Below, in pieces: positions 59,403 through 61,264 of a DNA stretch of 61,264 nucleotides (position 1 is its first letter; each line of letters starts with the position of its first letter). Source of the stretch: Chloroflexota bacterium (GTDB lineage Bacteria > Chloroflexota > Dehalococcoidia > Lucifugimonadales > Lucifugimonadaceae); assembly GCA_018649665.1 (NCBI GenBank), contig JABIHL010000124.1, forward strand, positions 1 to 61,264. The letters are read 5' to 3'. Both the position numbers and the translations under genes were made by a program. The notes under the pieces are model-generated. The model ran no database searches and had not been told where the DNA came from. It was given only the letters and a program-made list of their open reading frames with translations.

Positions 59403-60626
59403 CTAGCTGAGATCTACGCCTGATGCTTTTGCGACGGTGTCGAGGTCTTTGTCGCCTCGTCCGCTGAGCAGCAGGAGCACGATCTGGTCTTTAGGCAGGG
59501 TTGGAACCCACTTCATCATGTATCCGATGGCGTGAGACGGTTCGAGAGCTGGAATGATTCCTTCGTTTCGGCTAAGGAATCGGAAGCCTGCCAGTGCGTC
59601 ATCGTCGGTTGCCGAAACGTATGTCGCTCGCTCGGTGTCTTTCAAATACGAGTGTTCTGGACCAACGCCCGGGTAGTCGAGTCCAGCCGAAATACTGTGA
59701 GCCTCTGTCACTTGCCCATGCTCGTCTTGCAGTAGGTAGCTCATCGAGCCGTGAAGTACGCCGGGTCGACCCTTAGTCATGGTCGCTGCGTGACGCTTAT
59801 CGAGTCCTTCGCCAGACGCTTCGACGCCGATAAGTCCAACGTTTCCGTCCTTCTGGAATCCGGAGAAAATGCCCATAGCGTTCGATCCGCCACCGACACA
59901 GGCGATGACGTAGTCAGGAAGTCGTCCTGCCATGTCGAGCATTTGTTGTCGAGCCTCGGCACCGATAACGGCTTGGAAATCGCGAACGATCTTCGGGTAC
60001 GGGTGAGGACCTACGACGCTACCGATAATGTAGTGAGTATCTTCGACGTTCGAAACCCAGTCGCGAATCGCCTCGTTGGTGGCGTCTTTCAGCGTGCGGC
60101 TTCCTGAAGTGACAGGTTCGACTTTAGCGCCGAGTTCGCGCATTCGGTAAACGTTTGGCGACTGGCGTTCGATATCGGTGTCGCCCATGTAGACGATGCA
60201 CTCAAGGCCCATCTGTGCACATACCGTTGCTGTCGCAACACCGTGCATACCAGCTCCGGTTTCGGCGATGATTCTCTTCTTACCGAGTCGCTTCGCCAGC
60301 AGAGCCTGTCCAATTGCGTTGTTGATCTTGTGAGCACCGGTGTGGTTCAGGTCTTCACGCTTGATGTAAATCTGCGTACCGCCAAGTTTCTCGGTGAGGT
60401 TCTTGGCGTGGTACATGGCAGAAGGTCGACCAACGTAGTGCGTTAGGAGGTCTTCAAACTCGGCCCAGAACGAATCGTCCTGTCTTGCCTCGTCGAAGGC
60501 GTTTTCTAGCTCTGTGAGAGCCGCCATGAGAGTTTCAGGCACGAACTTGCCGCCGTAGGGCCCAAACCTGCCGAGTGCGTCGGGCAGTGATTCTTCGTAG
60601 TTGGGTTTAGGCGGAGTTGATGTCAT
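59403..60626 (-). CDS. trpB: Tryptophan synthase beta chain
   Basis: TrpB, 407 residues, the PLP enzyme that joins indole and serine into tryptophan. [19 protein letters not shown] opens the protein. The PLP lysine is in [18 protein letters not shown], the catalytic Glu in AETGAGMHG, and the phosphate loop GGGSNAMG is intact. [19 protein letters not shown] places it in the standard TrpB1 group that pairs with TrpA. No trpA is inside the window on the downstream side (59,275 and below). Length and motifs are complete. Confidence 0.97.
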   Translation of the reverse strand: MTSTPPKPNYEESLPDALGRFGPYGGKFVPETLMAALTELENAFDEARQDDSFWAEFEDLLTHYVGRPSAMYHAKNLTEKLGGTQIYIKREDLNHTGAHKINNAIGQALLAKRLGKKRIIAETGAGMHGVATATVCAQMGLECIVYMGDTDIERQSPNVYRMRELGAKVEPVTSGSRTLKDATNEAIRDWVSNVEDTHYIIGSVVGPHPYPKIVRDFQAVIGAEARQQMLDMAGRLPDYVIACVGGGSNAMGIFSGFQKDGNVGLIGVEASGEGLDKRHAATMTKGRPGVLHGSMSYLLQDEHGQVTEAHSISAGLDYPGVGPEHSYLKDTERATYVSATDDDALAGFRFLSRNEGIIPALEPSHAIGYMMKWVPTLPKDQIVLLLLSGRGDKDLDTVAKASGVDLS

Positions 60627-60820
60627 CGAATAGTCGTTTTAGAGCAGGCATTAATGTTTGATTCGTCGCCGATCAAGATACAAAATAATATTGGAAGTTT
60701 GGGCATGAATCTCGATCACAAGCTAGGATAGCAGCGGAGATGCGAGCCGACCTTCTTTTAGGTAGACGTGCTCTGACGTATATCTCGAAACAGAATTTTT
60801 ATTTAAGGACAACTGCATCA

Positions 60821-61264
60821 TTGGCTGAATCGAATTCAACCCGACCTGATATGGACGATTACATGATGTCGATTGCAGTTGGTGTTCGGGCTCGTGCGAA
60901 CTGCCTCGGTAGCCAAATCGGTGCAGTATTGGCACGCGATGGTCACATCGTTTCGACCGGCTACAACGGCACACCGCACAAGACTCCAAACTGCGACGAA
61001 GGCGGTTGCGTAAGGTGCTCGAATCGGGATCTGTATCCCGCTGGAACGGGTTACGACATGTGCATTTGCGTTCATGCCGAGCAGAACGCATTGCTCTCGG
61101 CAGCAAGATTCGGAATTGCAGTTGAAGGTTCGATTCTTTACACCACGTGGCAACCTTGCTTTAGCTGTACTAAAGAAATGTTGCAGGCGGGCGTTCTCGG
61201 TGTTCGCTATGGCGAAAATTGGGAACCCAATCCTGATTTGAAGGAAGAATACGAACGGCTTCAA
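60821..61264 (+). CDS. dCMP deaminase family protein (3' end cut by window)
   Basis: I translated this from the plus strand; 148 residues are visible and it runs off the right edge. It starts at TTG 60821 with AAGGA 11 bp upstream. The zinc site is complete: VHAEQNALL (His and catalytic Glu) and QPCFSCTKEML (two Cys). GYNGTPHKTPNCDEGGCVRC matches the extra zinc-binding region of dCMP deaminases such as ComEB. It converts dCMP to dUMP for dTMP synthesis. It is divergent from trpB across 194 bp. Confidence 0.9.
   Translation, partial: MAESNSTRPDMDDYMMSIAVGVRARANCLGSQIGAVLARDGHIVSTGYNGTPHKTPNCDEGGCVRCSNRDLYPAGTGYDMCICVHAEQNALLSAARFGIAVEGSILYTTWQPCFSCTKEMLQAGVLGVRYGENWEPNPDLKEEYERLQ

Overview
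The window looks like a chromosomal segment of a free-living, aerobic, probably marine member of the Chloroflexota, most like the SAR202 / Dehalococcoidia lineage. That assignment is an inference from gene content: repeated enolase-superfamily enzymes and Gfo/Idh/MocA dehydrogenases, a CaiB/BaiF CoA-transferase, a HpcH/HpaI aldolase, PAS-LuxR regulators, CARDB lipoproteins and an aa3-type oxidase, with many TTG starts. No rRNA, tRNA, CRISPR array, transposase or prophage gene was recognised. Genes are densely packed on both strands and most fall into short operons.

Layout. 1-2.2 kb: a PLP-dependent desulfhydrase/deaminase (cut by the window edge) and a metallo-amidohydrolase. 2.8-10 kb: a giant PAS plus 8xGAF histidine kinase, split by a -1 frame change, and a membrane histidine kinase. 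10-14 kb: two enolase-superfamily enzymes and a Gfo/Idh/MocA oxidoreductase. 14.2-17.6 kb: a Vms1-like (VLRF1) peptidyl-tRNA hydrolase, a histidine-kinase-like protein that lacks its phospho-acceptor histidine, a receiver-domain stub, a two-finger C2H2 protein and an unknown RHH-like protein. 17.8-20.9 kb: a class IV aminotransferase, class C beta-lactamase-like hydrolase and DMT transporter operon. 20.9-23.6 kb: a NarX-like kinase flanked by two receiver-only regulators. 23.8-31.3 kb: a HEAT-repeat protein with a sigma-region-4-like tail, an MFS transporter, a third enolase-superfamily enzyme, two HAD phosphatases, a second Gfo/Idh/MocA enzyme and a DUF3754 protein. 31.3-37.7 kb: a histidine phosphatase, a CARDB lipoprotein/zinc-protease gene with a second frame change, a HpcH/HpaI aldolase, a PIG-L deacetylase and an alpha/beta hydrolase. 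37.8-39.5 kb: purE-purK. 39.5-48 kb: a four-gene ABC export operon with two very large FtsX-type permeases; one ATPase carries an AbrB-like tail. 48.2-53.9 kb: an HtrA-type protease, SDR, JAMM protease, CoA-transferase and tandem UspA protein. 54-59.3 kb: a type A2 cytochrome c oxidase operon, a PAS-LuxR regulator and a lipoprotein cytochrome c. 59.4-61.3 kb: trpB and a dCMP deaminase (cut by the window edge).

Two themes stand out. First, 2.7-23.6 kb is dense in signalling genes (four kinase-like proteins, three receiver-type ORFs), yet no DNA-binding output domain is attached to any of the receivers. Second, the catabolic genes (three enolase-superfamily enzymes, two Gfo/Idh/MocA, aldolase, SDR, CaiB, HAD) fit oxidation of sugar acids or similar dissolved organic matter, but substrates cannot be read from sequence. 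Two genes (about 4,950 and 32,960) are interrupted by what amounts to one missing base in a homopolymer. One of the two sites is also a textbook -1 slippery heptamer, so programmed frameshifting and sequence error both need testing.
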